Assembly: GCF_011007365.1 (NCBI RefSeq)
Contig: NZ_WFKM01000005.1
Location: 62,001 to 126,000, forward strand
Reading direction: 5' to 3'
DNA: 64,000 bases
DNA from: Sphingobacterium sp. xlx-96
GTDB lineage: Bacteria; Bacteroidota; Bacteroidia; Sphingobacteriales; Sphingobacteriaceae
This document shows positions 1 to 9,050 of the stretch, piece by piece. A program made the translations under genes and the position numbers. Below the pieces are notes generated by a model. That model worked only from the letters and a program-made list of their open reading frames with translations, was not told the origin of the DNA and did not search any database. Numbering within the stretch: position 1 is the stretch's first letter; each line of letters starts with the position of its first letter.

Positions 1-2770
1 TGGCAGGATCATTAGCCATAGTAATTACATTCCCTTCACTACCATTATAGAATGGCATATAGCCCTTTCCATTGATCTCTGTGACATCTTTATACTTTTT
101 AGGCATTCCCACATAGTAGAAAGGTGTACTACCTGTTCCCTTAAACAAGACCCCAACCGATAGGTTCTTGTAGCGAAATTCACCACCAAATCCGAACATT
201 GTTAAGGGATAGTCATTGTGCGTCAATGGTACTTTATCTAAGGTATTGATTACTCCATCTCCGTTTACATCTTTATACTTGATGTCACCGGGCAATACTG
301 TTCCAAAAGTTTGTTTGGGACTATACTTGACATCTTCTTCATCCTTAAACAAACCGAGAGACTGATAACCACGGATAGAACCATAAGGGAATCCGTTGTA
401 CTCTAGGTATGAATACTCCATATAAGGCTGCTCCCAGTTCTGCACCATGTTCTTAGAGTAGGTAAAATTACCCCGCACCGTAAATCCCATATCTTGATTT
501 ATCTGCATATTGTAACTAATATTACCATCTGCTCCTGCGCTCCACATCCGTCCCACATTAGCCCAAGGGTTGGAAATAACCCCTACATATTCAGGAACCT
601 GCACACGGGGCTGGAATATACCGTTACGTTGATCTTTAAAGAAGTCTACCACAAAGTCAATTTTGTTATTGAAGAGTTTACCCTCGATTCCAAGATTAGC
701 TTTTACAGCTCTTTCCCAGGCTAGGTTATCAGCCCCGATACGGGTTTCAGCAATTGTTTCTACACCTCCTATTCCCCATACATTACTGATATACTGATCC
801 GCTTTAGTCAGATAAGGGAAACGTATGTCATCTGTGATACGGTCATTACCTACCGTACCGTAAGAAGCTCTGATCTTAAAATAATCCAACCAAGGAGCTT
901 TCTCCTGTACATACTTATAACCTGTCGGCACCCAACCCAAAGCTACAGAAGGGAAGAAACCATATTGACGTCCAGGCTGAAAGTTTTCCGATCCCGTATA
1001 TCCAAAGTTGACATCCAATAAATATGTATCTCTAAATCCATAAGTCAATCGACTAGACACCCCTTGATAGCGTTCCGGAATAGCCGTAAGATTATTTGTT
1101 GCCTTCCTTGTATCTTTAGAGTCACTCATATAATAATACAGCAATGCTGACGTACGGTGATCTTCTCCAAATTTCTGGTCATAGTTAAGTGTAGTTTCGA
1201 AGTGGTATTTACGAAACTGCCTCTGTCCGCTAAGATATTGAGCCGATCTCTCCTGTACCGTCTCTTTCATAATAAGCGACCCGTCATAATTACGACCCAT
1301 CGCCTGATAAAGAGCCGGTTGTACCCAACGGCGCTCGTTAAAATTAGCATGAATATCATAGGCTCCTTGCATACGTAACTTAAGACCATCTAATATGCTG
1401 GTCAGATCTTGATCTATAGCTAGCGTAGTCTTGCCTTTATACCACTCCTCCGAAGCGCGGCCTGTACGATTGATCAATACATAAGGCGATGAAAGCTCCC
1501 CTCCTCCTGCCGCAGGAAACAAACCATTAGAATATTTTGTAGGAACTGACAGTGGGGTCAGACTAGATTGTGCTCTCCATATATAATCCGTATTTGAGAT
1601 ACCCGGCTGTAATAGTCTGGATAAATATCCGTCCGATCCCAGATATACTTTGGTCGTTTTAGTTAGGTTCAAATCCAAGTTTACACGATAATTATAGGTA
1701 TTGAATCCTACATTGGAACTATAAGGGCTATTTTTATCTACTTTATAGGCAGCCGTTTCACTCTTACCACCGAGACTCAAGAAGTAACGTGTGATTTCGG
1801 ATCCACCACGCCCTGAGGCATAATAACTCTGGCGCCAGAAGCTATTGTTCAAAATCTCCTTCTGCCAATCGACATCGGGGTACATATCTGGGTCTAGCCC
1901 ATTCTCAATAATCCCCAATTCAGTAGGGTTATATATCGGTGATTCTCCACGCGAGAAAGCTGCTTCATTAGCTAGCTTTGCATAGTCATAAGCACCTAGA
2001 TATTTAGGCAACCTATTAAGCGTAGAGAGTGTAGAGTTAGCTCGCGCAGTAATCTGTATACGGTCTACCGTACCTCTTTTGGTCGTTATTAAAACCACCC
2101 CATTCGCACCACGCACACCATATACCGCCGTTGCCGATGCATCCTTCAAAATAGAGAAACTTTCGACGTCTGCCGGATCAATTGTATTCAGGTCACCTTC
2201 CAACCCGTCGATAAGTACTAGTGCTTTGGCATTTGCTCCAAATGTACCAATACCACGTATCCAGAAATCGGCAATATTAGCACCTGGCTCTCCGGATGCC
2301 TGCATCGAGATCACTCCCGCAGCGCGTCCACCCAAAAGATTGGACATCGATGGAGCTGGACTCTGCAATTGCTTGACATCTACCGTGGTAATGGCTCCTA
2401 CCGAACTGATTTTCCGTTGCTTAGCCCCCAGACCGACAACTACCACCTCTTCCACATCAAGACTTTTGTCCGTAAGCTTAATACTCAAATTAGCTTCCGA
2501 CTTTGTAACGAGATGCTCTATCGATTCGTAACCTACATAACTGAATACCAACATATCGCCATATATCCCTTTAATGCTGAATTTTCCGTTCTGATCGGTA
2601 GATGCTGCTCCTGCAGGTCTATCCTTTATGTATATAGAAACACTTTGTACAGGTACATTTTTTTCATTGACAACAGTACCTGTAATTATCAATTCTTCTG
2701 TTTGTTGTGCAAATACCCCCGTAAACCATAGGCATAGCGGTAGCATACACAGAATGTAAATAATCCTCAT
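1..2770 (-). CDS. SusC/RagA-family TonB-dependent outer-membrane receptor, C-terminus beyond the window
   Basis: The frame stays open from an ATG at 2770 to the left edge (about 923 residues), so the C-terminal end of the beta-barrel is missing. The start encodes a signal peptide (MRIIYILCMLPLCLW, ending near GVFAQQ), then a carboxypeptidase-like regulatory domain (residues about 25-105), the EEVVVVGLG linker and a plug domain with the family signatures VLIDGLEGD, ILKDASATAVYG and RGANGVVLITTKRG. By family knowledge it is the outer-membrane gate for an oligosaccharide or peptide bound by a SusD partner. The partner is presumably further left, outside the window. It follows the IPT/NHL lipoprotein gene by 18 nt, so the two are probably co-transcribed. 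No STN domain is present, so it does not signal through FecR. Substrate unknown. Confidence 0.93.
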   Translation of the reverse strand, partial: MRIIYILCMLPLCLWFTGVFAQQTEELIITGTVVNEKNVPVQSVSIYIKDRPAGAASTDQNGKFSIKGIYGDMLVFSYVGYESIEHLVTKSEANLSIKLTDKSLDVEEVVVVGLGAKQRKISSVGAITTVDVKQLQSPAPSMSNLLGGRAAGVISMQASGEPGANIADFWIRGIGTFGANAKALVLIDGLEGDLNTIDPADVESFSILKDASATAVYGVRGANGVVLITTKRGTVDRIQITARANSTLSTLNRLPKYLGAYDYAKLANEAAFSRGESPIYNPTELGIIENGLDPDMYPDVDWQKEILNNSFWRQSYYASGRGGSEITRYFLSLGGKSETAAYKVDKNSPYSSNVGFNTYNYRVNLDLNLTKTTKVYLGSDGYLSRLLQPGISNTDYIWRAQSSLTPLSVPTKYSNGLFPAAGGGELSSPYVLINRTGRASEEWYKGKTTLAIDQDLTSILDGLKLRMQGAYDIHANFNERRWVQPALYQAMGRNYDGSLIMKETVQERSAQYLSGQRQFRKYHFETTLNYDQKFGEDHRTSALLYYYMSDSKDTRKATNNLTAIPERYQGVSSRLTYGFRDTYLLDVNFGYTGSENFQPGRQYGFFPSVALGWVPTGYKYVQEKAPWLDYFKIRASYGTVGNDRITDDIRFPYLTKADQYISNVWGIGGVETIAETRIGADNLAWERAVKANLGIEGKLFNNKIDFVVDFFKDQRNGIFQPRVQVPEYVGVISNPWANVGRMWSAGADGNISYNMQINQDMGFTVRGNFTYSKNMVQNWEQPYMEYSYLEYNGFPYGSIRGYQSLGLFKDEEDVKYSPKQTFGTVLPGDIKYKDVNGDGVINTLDKVPLTHNDYPLTMFGFGGEFRYKNLSVGVLFKGTGSTPFYYVGMPKKYKDVTEINGKGYMPFYNGSEGNVITMANDPA

Positions 2771-2788
2771 GATATAGAATTAGGTTAA

Positions 2789-4141
2789 TTATTCAATAAC
2801 TAGTTTGCGAATTCGTGAGTTTCCATAGTCAGCAATATAGATTTCGCCCTGTTCATTGACTGCTACTCCCCACGGCTCATTGAACATAGACTCCAACGGA
2901 CCACCATCTCTATAGCCTTTTACCTTAGGCTGACCTGCTACAGTCGTAACGATTCCATCGGCTGATACCATACGGATACATTGATTGCCCGAATCTGCTA
3001 TAAACATATTACCAGCATTATCAAACTTAATATCCTTTGGATAGTTAAATATAGCATCTTCTAATGGGCCATCGCGATGATCGCTTCCCCCTGTACCATT
3101 CACTCGACGAAACCCTTTACCGATATGCTCTGGCCTTAGATCCAGCACCATAAGTCCCTGACGGTATTCTATCGGACTGGCATTCGAGTGGAGTGTCATC
3201 CACAGCTCCCATGGTTTTGCCGGATTGATTCCTTGTCCGTACTGTGATCCATAAGGCCATGTAGAACCTGCTGCTTTTGATCCTTTATGGACCAGTGTCG
3301 CTTCATACGTATCTGGATGTATTTTGATCACACTTCCATCACGTGAGCGGCTGTAGAGATAACCATCATAAGGACTGAAAGTAATAAAGTTCATATATTG
3401 ATCCCCATTGGGTATACCGTGGGCCTGAGCAAATTTGGCATTACGCTGGCGCGGATACCAACCTTCAATAGGATCGAACGAGAAAAATGTTTCAACAACA
3501 GACTCATGCGAGACCGTCATTACTCCAGTCTTTCTGTCCACTGTAACTCCATTCGCATAAGGATAAGGGCTTTCTTTTACCTGATACATAGCCGTAACCA
3601 AGTTTTCCTTCTCACTGACTCTACCTACGCCATATTTCGCATTATCTTTACCATCCCGCCAGGTCATAAAGAGATTTCCTTCGGCATCCAGCTCCAGGTA
3701 TTTGGCGCAAACGCGCGCCTGATCCAGCGTACCCGCGATAAATTCTCGAGATCCAGTTCCTGTAACTGTAGTCACCTGTGCCTGTACATGATAGGCGAAT
3801 GTATTATCGTATACAACAGAATCGTTACCGATTACTACCGATATCTTTGGATTTTCTCCTGGCAAACGTGGAACGATAGCGTAAACACGACCTCCACTAG
3901 CTGAAACTACAGCTGCTTTGGCATTGTTAAAATAAACTTTGATTTTCTTAGGGTTAGAACCAAAATTCTCACCGTTCAATAGGATTTTGTCTTTTGCCCC
4001 ACCTTCTGCAGGGTAAAATGAGGTCAGCACGATTGGTTTGTTGGGATCATGCTCACTCTGTGTTGATGCAGAATCCTCTTTGCAAGAAGAGAAAAACAGC
4101 AACAATAACAAAGGAAGTGTTAATAGATTACGTTGTTTCAT
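2789..4141 (-). CDS. IPT/TIG and NHL-repeat surface lipoprotein of a SusC locus
   Basis: 450 residues. The N-terminus is a lipoprotein signal (LLFFSSCKED). Residues about 35-115 form an IPT/TIG immunoglobulin-like domain (PAEGGAKDKILLNGENFGS). The rest is a beta-propeller whose last third has clear NHL repeats, for example PKDIKFDNAGNMFIADSGN and PWGVAVNEQGEIYIADYGN. Such proteins commonly occupy the SusE/SusF position in Bacteroidota glycan loci and probably bind ligand at the cell surface. Here the gene lies upstream of susC, 18 nt away, rather than downstream of susD. It is divergent from the AraC-type regulator gene, which may control both. No catalytic motif is visible, so a binding role is inferred. 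Confidence 0.85.
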   Translation of the reverse strand: MKQRNLLTLPLLLLLFFSSCKEDSASTQSEHDPNKPIVLTSFYPAEGGAKDKILLNGENFGSNPKKIKVYFNNAKAAVVSASGGRVYAIVPRLPGENPKISVVIGNDSVVYDNTFAYHVQAQVTTVTGTGSREFIAGTLDQARVCAKYLELDAEGNLFMTWRDGKDNAKYGVGRVSEKENLVTAMYQVKESPYPYANGVTVDRKTGVMTVSHESVVETFFSFDPIEGWYPRQRNAKFAQAHGIPNGDQYMNFITFSPYDGYLYSRSRDGSVIKIHPDTYEATLVHKGSKAAGSTWPYGSQYGQGINPAKPWELWMTLHSNASPIEYRQGLMVLDLRPEHIGKGFRRVNGTGGSDHRDGPLEDAIFNYPKDIKFDNAGNMFIADSGNQCIRMVSADGIVTTVAGQPKVKGYRDGGPLESMFNEPWGVAVNEQGEIYIADYGNSRIRKLVIE

Positions 4142-4596
4142 AACATATATGGGTTAATTATGCTCACGGGTTGAGGAGTAAACTTCATTTCGAAGAGTCA
4201 CCAGCTTCAAAAAGAAACAAAACAAAAACATTTCAACAAAATTCGAAATCACCAGAAACATACAATACAAGTTAATACCGGTTGACGGTTTGTCTTTTTG
4301 ACGATGCAAAACTAGCCAATACCCTTGCACAAACCCTCAATAAAGGCGTTATATTATCTTTAACCTTGCGTTAAATTAAGGTTAACATCTACCTCAAAAA
4401 ACAATCAATAAACGAAAGAGTACAAAAAGAAAGCTCTTTAAAAAAGCAAATGAAACAAAGTATTGCAACAAAGAGATCGGTTTCTCAATAGGATGACACT
4501 ATATTGCCCTTAATTTTATACTTACGCTAAGTATATCTATTTTTAGCATTAGCATCGGTACAGACATCGTACGAGCACATTAAACACTAAATTCGG
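4142..4596. promoter_or_regulatory. Divergent intergenic region between the IPT/NHL-susC operon and the araC-type gene
   Basis: 455 nt with no convincing gene. For the minus-strand operon, 4307-4314 reads CAAAACTA, which is TAGTTTTG on the coding strand and matches the Bacteroidota -7 box TAnnTTTG. A CAAA (TTTG on the minus strand) at 4330-4333 could be the -33 element, but the 15-nt spacing is shorter than usual. This would give a long leader of roughly 160 nt. No matching pair was seen for the AraC gene. Promoter assignment is tentative. Confidence 0.35.
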
Positions 4597-5478
4597 ATGA
4601 AACCTATTTTCGCTAAAGTAGTTGAGACCGTCGGGCAAGAAATATTTGCCGTACGGATTACCGAAAGGAAGACTTTTTCCACGGAATTTCACTTTCATAA
4701 AGAGTGTCAGATGACCTATATCGTAAAAAGTAAAGGTAAGCGGATGATAGGAGATAATATCGCTAACTTTGACAACGATGAGTTGACTTTTTTAGGATCC
4801 GACCTTCCTCATGTATGGCATAATGATACGACAGACCTAACGGAAGAAAATGAACATCAGGCTTATTCTATCGCACTATTCTTTGATCCACAACGATTGG
4901 TACAACATCTTAGTGTTTTCTTCGATACGACCAAACTCACACAATTCTTAACTCAAGCGCGAAGAGGTATTATTTTTCACGGAGCGAGCAAGGAAAAAAT
5001 TAAAACCATTCTTCAACAGATGGTAGAAGCAACAGGCATGCAAAAAACAGTCCTATTATTCCATCTTATAAATGAGTTAACGGAGACAAGAGAAATTACA
5101 TTCCTATCTGGAACCAGTTATACCAATAATTATATACCAAAAGATATGCAACGTATTGATAAGGTCTTTCAATATGTGCTTGAAAATTATGGAACAGCGA
5201 TAAGTCTTGAAAAAGTGGCTTCGCTAATGAGTTTAAGCAAACATGCCTTTTGCCGCTACTTCAAGAGTCGAACACAGAAAACATTTATCCAATTCGTCAA
5301 TGAAGTGCGCATTATGCATGCCTGCGAAATGATACAAGAAAATAATGATCAGATTAACAACATCGCCTACTCCTGTGGCTTCAACAGCTTATCCAATTTC
5401 AATAAGATTTTCAAATCTCTAAAACAAAAAACACCGAGTCAATACAAACAGGACATTATTAGCAATCTACATCAATAA
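4597..5478 (+). CDS. AraC-family transcriptional regulator with cupin sensor domain
   Basis: 293 residues. The N-terminal part (about 20-95) looks like an AraC-type cupin sugar-sensing domain (FHFHKECQMTYIVKSKGKR, then GSDLPHVWHND). The C-terminal ~100 residues carry the paired AraC helix-turn-helix motifs: EKVASLMSLSKHAFCRYFK and IAYSCGFNSLSNFNKIFKS, ending in the usual TPSQYKQ. It is divergent from the IPT/NHL-susC operon on its left and convergent with the SDR remnant on its right (12 nt between stops). Likely a one-component regulator of one of the flanking carbohydrate operons. The ligand cannot be read from sequence. Confidence 0.9.
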   Translation: MKPIFAKVVETVGQEIFAVRITERKTFSTEFHFHKECQMTYIVKSKGKRMIGDNIANFDNDELTFLGSDLPHVWHNDTTDLTEENEHQAYSIALFFDPQRLVQHLSVFFDTTKLTQFLTQARRGIIFHGASKEKIKTILQQMVEATGMQKTVLLFHLINELTETREITFLSGTSYTNNYIPKDMQRIDKVFQYVLENYGTAISLEKVASLMSLSKHAFCRYFKSRTQKTFIQFVNEVRIMHACEMIQENNDQINNIAYSCGFNSLSNFNKIFKSLKQKTPSQYKQDIISNLHQ

Positions 5479-5490
5479 AACGGTAATCCT

Positions 5491-5895
5491 TTAGACATTA
5501 CGTCTATACCCCAGTTCGGCACCTCCCGACACAGGCAGGCTTACCCCTGTGATAAAATGTGCTTTATCAGAAATCAAAAACACGCAGGCATCTGCTATAA
5601 CACCCCCCTCTGGACAATAGCCCAAAAGATGAATATCTTCTAAAAACTGATTCATATTACGGGAATTCTCCTGTTCACTGATCCATTGCTTTAAGGTAGG
5701 TGTCATGACAGCCGCAGACAGTACCGTATTGACGCGGATGCCATCTTTAGCATAATCAATTGCCATGGACTTGGTCAACGCATCGACCAATGTCGTGACC
5801 GCATAAGAGTAAATGGGGTCTTTATGTATCGCATCACTCCCCGCCCCTACCTGTAGGGGAAATCGTCTGTCCTGGATCTTAAATCCTTTTATCAT
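5491..5895 (-). pseudogene. Internally deleted short-chain dehydrogenase/reductase (SDR)
   Basis: The frame is open for 134 residues, but SDR enzymes are about 250. A short N-terminal stub (MIKGFKIQDRR) runs straight into the second half of the fold: SYAVTTLVDALTKSMAIDYA, DGIRVNTV, and the C-terminal ITGVSLPVSGGAELGY. The Rossmann TGxxxGIG cofactor loop and NAG motif are absent. In the YxxxK active site the tyrosine remains but the lysine position is threonine (YAVTT). The protein cannot be a working dehydrogenase. It sits 51 nt downstream of the GH29 fucosidase gene, so an L-fucose dehydrogenase-type ancestor is possible but unproven. Confidence 0.8.
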
Positions 5896-5946
5896 GTTAT
5901 ATAATCGTATTGTTTAGGTATTATTTGCTTTACAGAAAAATCTATA

Positions 5947-7227
5947 CTACATCAATGAAAGCGCAACCACATAATTCTGCGTATCCTTGCGCTGATGCGG
6001 CAAGTTCAATAAAAGACTGTCCCCTTTGACCTGAACATCGACAGACTCCCCATCGATCACCTGTGCCTTGGCGACCTTACCTAAGGTAAATGCCGGTAGC
6101 TGAACCTCCGTCTTCGCCGTATTGAGGATATGGATATACAAGGTTTTTTCACCTCTGGTAGTCGTATAATCTTCCGTAGGAGCATACGGTCCCGCCGTAG
6201 TTCCATATAAGGCTACACCATAGGTCTTCATCCACTTCCCTATTTCCAAAAGACGTTGCTGCTGTCTTGCTTCTACACGCCCATCGGGCATAGGCCCGAT
6301 GTTCAACAGCAAATTACCACTTCCACCAGCGGTCTTCGAGATTATATCCAGACAATGCTTTAGGGGTTTCATCTCATCGTTTGCTTTCCATGACCACTGT
6401 TTACAAAGCGTAAAACAGCTTTCCCAAGGCAGCTCGAGGTTGTAGTGTCCTACGACCTGCTCAGGTGTGTCAAAGTCGCCAATCATCTTACTAACATCGA
6501 TCTTCTTGTTATTTACAGCCGCGATCTCTTTGCCGAGGCGATTATTGACAATCAGTGCAGGTTTCAATTCTTTGAGAAACGAATATACCTCCCTGCCCAT
6601 AGATTCTGTCCAAGGGGATTCCCAAGCACCGTCAAACCAGAGCATCTCCGGATCATACTTGGTGACCAGCTCTTGGAGCTGATTCTTCATATACTGTACA
6701 TAGTTGGCCATATTGGATTTTGGATCCAACTGCTTATCTCCAGATCGATGGATCGGATAATCGGGGTGATACCAGTCACAAACCGAATAATAAATGCAGA
6801 ACGCTATATCCACTTTTTTGCACGCTTTAGCTAGCGCCTTTATGACATCCTTTTTGTAAGGTGTGCTCGCTATATCGTAGTCGGTAAATGCTGATGGCCA
6901 CAGACAAAATCCATCGTGATGCTTGGCTGTAATGGTCAGGTAACGCATACCTGCACTTTTGGCCATGGCGACAATCTTTTCTGCATTGAACAACATGGGA
7001 TTAAACTCCTTGTACAGCTGGTCATAATCGGCACTCGGCACCTGATGTCCGCGGGACCAACCGATCTCTGTACCACGTAACGACACAGGCCCCCAATGAA
7101 TAAAAAGACCAAACCGCTTCTCCATAAAGGCACGCAGCGCTTGCTGATCAACTTGTTGTGCCTTAGCCATAAAACCGAACGAAAAAAGCAGCGTTGCTGC
7201 CAACAATAAATGCTTTAATAGGTTCAT
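5947..7227 (-). CDS. GH29 alpha-L-fucosidase, secreted
   Basis: 426 residues with an N-terminal signal peptide (about 1-23, ending AKAQ). The GH29 barrel is recognised from FGLFIHWG (about 39-46), RYLTITAKHHDGFCLW (about 95-110) and EMLWFDGAW, where Asp199 is the expected nucleophile. The tail LLNIGPMPDGRV is also typical. GH29 enzymes release terminal alpha-L-fucose from glycans with retention of configuration. The protein is shorter than two-domain GH29 members and ends with a small beta domain. A broken SDR gene follows. Upstream are repeats that look like an operator. A periplasmic or surface location is expected from the signal peptide, which has no lipobox cysteine. Confidence 0.92.
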   Translation of the reverse strand: MNLLKHLLLAATLLFSFGFMAKAQQVDQQALRAFMEKRFGLFIHWGPVSLRGTEIGWSRGHQVPSADYDQLYKEFNPMLFNAEKIVAMAKSAGMRYLTITAKHHDGFCLWPSAFTDYDIASTPYKKDVIKALAKACKKVDIAFCIYYSVCDWYHPDYPIHRSGDKQLDPKSNMANYVQYMKNQLQELVTKYDPEMLWFDGAWESPWTESMGREVYSFLKELKPALIVNNRLGKEIAAVNNKKIDVSKMIGDFDTPEQVVGHYNLELPWESCFTLCKQWSWKANDEMKPLKHCLDIISKTAGGSGNLLLNIGPMPDGRVEARQQQRLLEIGKWMKTYGVALYGTTAGPYAPTEDYTTTRGEKTLYIHILNTAKTEVQLPAFTLGKVAKAQVIDGESVDVQVKGDSLLLNLPHQRKDTQNYVVALSLM

Positions 7228-7691
7228 AAAAATTATTATTATCGTAAACCGTACATAGTAACATGTAGGCTAATCCAAAACTATCAAAGAATGATTTTAT
7301 AGGCTTAGCCTATATTGGTGGATGCTAATCCAAAATTGACGTTGGTGGCGTATCCGCGTTTTACATTTTGTTATTTCACAACATTCCATAATGTTATCTT
7401 GCGTCAAGCGTAAAATAGAACTATTCAATAACGCATTATACGGACATACAACCGTTCAAACTCAGACAGTAAGTAACAGAACAACCCCAAAAATGTGAAT
7501 GATCGTCGGGTTTCAGTTATCACTCGATGGAAACGAGCGAACATTCTTTGCAAACAAGGGGATACCCGTCAGCATATTGTGAACAGATTTTCAGCAAAGT
7601 TGATCACCAAAATACAACGAGCCTCATATCCTTAAACATACAAATAAATTGGGGCTTGCGCTTTTTTTTAACGATAGCACACCCCGGTTTA
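7228..7691. promoter_or_regulatory. Upstream region of the GH29 gene with operator-like repeats
   Basis: 464 nt without a credible gene. A 12-nt direct repeat (GCTAATCCAAAA) occurs at 7269-7280 and 7324-7335, 55 nt apart. Between the copies, at 7298-7314, lies a perfect 7-3-7 palindrome (TATAGGC-TTA-GCCTATA). The first repeat overlaps CAAAACTA at 7276-7283, read as TAGTTTTG on the minus strand, a -7 promoter box. Repeats sitting on and upstream of a promoter suggest a regulator-binding site for the fucosidase gene. From about 7340 to 7691 I see nothing further. Confidence 0.4.
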
Positions 7692-8483
7692 TTAAAATAC
7701 CCTAAGCAGTGAAACACCAGCTTTGTTTTGTTGATAAAAAGGCATGACTGTAACGGAATTCTTCTTGTCTTTCCCATCAAATAGAGACGAAAATCTTGGA
7801 TAGAGCAGGTATGCGAGTTCAGTCGAAATAATACCGATACCAGCACCCGCGACTACATCGCTAGCCCAATGCTTATTATTTATGACCCTATAAATCCCTG
7901 TAAATGCAGCAAAAGGATACCCCGATACACTCAACCAAAAATTTCGGTCACGGTATTCCTTATACATAAAGTGTGCTGATGAAAAGGCTGTAGCCGCGTG
8001 CCCAGAGGGAAATGAAAGGTTGTTCGATCCGTCCGGTCTCTGCTCTCCGATTAAATACTTACTAGGGACCACTACTGCAGCAGCCAACAATTGGGATGTA
8101 CCGTAAATAAAAAAAGCCTCTTTAAAAGTATTACGCCCACTGTAACCGCAAAGGTTCAAAGTCAAAGCAACAGCCGCGGGGGCGTATTGGGTATAGTCAT
8201 CAATCCAAGTACGCCTAAACTGTTCATGCAACACTTCATCGCGGATCGATACATCGATCTGTTTTAGCTGAGGTACAGCAAAACTAACGACTCCATATGA
8301 CACCAATACACTCGGGACAACCCATCTTTTATAGATTGACGTTCTGTCTGATTGATGATGCATCATGGTGCTATCCGATAAGTCGGAAACCGACTGCGCT
8401 TGGCTTATGGTAGTTCTAAAAAATAGTATGGTAAAGAGCAATAAAAACGCATACTGTGCTCTCGTTAAAATGAAAACAGTCAT
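7692..8483 (-). CDS. PAP2-family membrane phosphatase
   Basis: 263 residues with several hydrophobic segments. All three phosphatase signature blocks are present: KYLIGEQRP (Kx6RP), SFPSGHA (PSGH) and RVINNKHWASD (Rx5Hx3D). The last two carry the histidines that perform phosphate transfer in this superfamily. PAP2 proteins dephosphorylate lipid phosphates such as undecaprenyl pyrophosphate or phosphatidic acid, with the active site facing the periplasm. The N-terminal extension of about 60 residues begins with a hydrophobic segment. The gene stands alone on the minus strand, 88 nt downstream of the DUF6660 gene, so no pathway is suggested by context. Confidence 0.88.
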   Translation of the reverse strand: MTVFILTRAQYAFLLLFTILFFRTTISQAQSVSDLSDSTMMHHQSDRTSIYKRWVVPSVLVSYGVVSFAVPQLKQIDVSIRDEVLHEQFRRTWIDDYTQYAPAAVALTLNLCGYSGRNTFKEAFFIYGTSQLLAAAVVVPSKYLIGEQRPDGSNNLSFPSGHAATAFSSAHFMYKEYRDRNFWLSVSGYPFAAFTGIYRVINNKHWASDVVAGAGIGIISTELAYLLYPRFSSLFDGKDKKNSVTVMPFYQQNKAGVSLLRVF

Positions 8484-8571
8484 TTCTTAATGTTTAAAAT
8501 GGACAATAGGTTGGGAAATAGCAATTGTTGCTATTCCTGAAAAGTAACCCTACAAAAAATGGGGTGAGGAT

Positions 8572-8913
8572 TTAAATATCCATTTGCGGAGGTTGCCATA
8601 CCGGGATTGACGACCAACTGTCATGTCCAATGTTTTTAAACGGAGGACGGTAATTATCATAAAATAGTGCTAACAATTTCCACTCGCTTAAAAACAACGA
8701 ATAAGAGGATAATTTAATACCACAACAATCGCAGGCGCAGAATGGGGAACAGGCATCTTGTTCGCTTTCTGAATGTACATTCTGTTCGATCTCTTCCATG
8801 TGGAGCGTAAACGTATTATCGTGGTCGCACAGTATACGAGCGAGACTATCGCTACAGAGAATTGTAGTGAGGAACAACATGTAAACCGACATAAGGCTCA
8901 TTAACAGTCTCAT
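8572..8913 (-). CDS. DUF6660-like small cysteine-rich exported protein
   Basis: 113 residues from the ATG at 8913. The frame extends further upstream, but the internal methionine gives a clean hydrophobic leader (MRLLMSLMSVYMLFLTTIL). A cysteine cluster, CSPFCACDCC, lies mid-protein, and the C-terminus ends VWQPPQMDI. Leader, cysteine cluster and WQPP end match the DUF6660 family of Bacteroidota, often found beside heavy-metal efflux genes; no such genes are next to it here. Metal binding through the Cys/His cluster is an inference. A terminator for the upstream relic lies just before the gene, so it needs its own promoter. Confidence 0.6.
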   Translation of the reverse strand: MRLLMSLMSVYMLFLTTILCSDSLARILCDHDNTFTLHMEEIEQNVHSESEQDACSPFCACDCCGIKLSSYSLFLSEWKLLALFYDNYRPPFKNIGHDSWSSIPVWQPPQMDI

Positions 8914-8981
8914 CGAATCAAAAATAATAAAAAAACTATAGAGATCAATACAATTGATAAAAGACAAAACCGGTTTATAAT

Positions 8982-9012
8982 AAAAAAGCTGCCTCAGCAA
9001 ATCTGAGGCAGC
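8982..9012 (-). terminator. Rho-independent terminator downstream of the OmpA relic
   Basis: On the minus strand, GCTGCCTCAG (9012-9003), a 5-nt loop and CTGAGGCAGC (8997-8988) form a perfect 10-bp stem followed by six U residues (8987-8982). It lies 38 nt past the stop of the decayed OmpA gene and has survived its decay. Confidence 0.85.
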
Positions 9013-9050
9013 TTGCAACTATTAAAACAAAATGTAAAATTACTTATACA

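Noticed and set aside
3398..3904. 168-codon open frame on the plus strand
   Set aside because: It is antisense to the well-supported NHL lipoprotein gene and has no protein-like features.
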